This document shows positions 6,026 through 6,089 of a stretch of DNA of 6,089 bases, one piece after another; position 1 is the first letter of the stretch; the number at the start of each line of letters is the position of its first letter. The position numbers were made by a program, and so were the translations under genes. A model generated the notes under the pieces. The model worked only from the letters and a program-made list of their open reading frames with translations, was not told the origin of the DNA and did not search any database. Source of the DNA: JAFDED01 sp964611635 (GTDB lineage: Bacteria > Desulfobacterota > JAFDED01); the NCBI GenBank assembly GCA_964611635.1, contig CAZTAS010000319.1:1-6089 (forward strand), read 5' to 3'.

Positions 6026-6089
6026 ATAATAAAAAAAATGGCTATTGAGTTAGCTCAGCATAACAAACCCTCTTAGAGTTAACACAAGC

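Noticed and set aside
6038..6076. A 12-codon open frame starting MAIELAQ after the SDR gene.
   Set aside because: It has no ribosome binding site (only an A-run upstream), is very short and matches nothing recognisable.

Overview
The window reads as one strand-uniform gene cluster: six complete genes, all on the plus strand, with short gaps and mostly clear ribosome binding sites. In order they are a DUF1028 protein (83-793), a TRAP transporter large permease DctM (876-2159), a TRAP periplasmic substrate-binding protein DctP (2191-3207), an M24-family metallopeptidase-like hydrolase (3351-4490), a TRAP small permease DctQ (4505-5002, possibly from 4487) and an NAD-dependent epimerase/dehydratase of the extended SDR family (5051-6025). 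No RNA gene, transposon, CRISPR array or long repeat was found.

The organism is a bacterium with a periplasm, because it has a signal-peptide-bearing DctP and a full tripartite TRAP system. Base composition is intermediate, Shine-Dalgarno signals are good, and the cluster style (TRAP genes with accessory hydrolases) would fit a Desulfobacterota (former deltaproteobacterial) or related anaerobic proteobacterial genome. This is a guess from overall character; nothing in the window fixes the taxon.

Layout: 1-82 is an AT-rich leader with a strong RBS. The DUF1028 gene is GC-rich. An 82-base gap with two small inverted repeats leads to dctM. dctM and dctP are 31 bases apart. A 143-base gap after dctP carries a 16-bp hairpin that may act as a terminator or attenuator. 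The M24 gene and dctQ overlap or nearly touch. A 48-base gap leads to the SDR gene, which is clearly more AT-rich than the rest. The last 64 bases hold nothing recognisable.

How the genes may work together (inference): DctP captures a carboxylate-bearing solute in the periplasm, and DctQM carries it inward using a sodium or proton gradient. The M24 enzyme, and possibly the DUF1028 protein with its predicted Ntn-hydrolase-like fold, then cleave a peptide, amide or related bond in the imported compound. The SDR may oxidise or epimerise a sugar or hydroxy-acid product, or may be an unrelated neighbour. The substrate cannot be read from the sequence. The most unusual points are the split TRAP gene order (M-P-M24-Q), with a hydrolase inserted between the transporter subunits, and the pairing of DUF1028 with M24 around a TRAP system.
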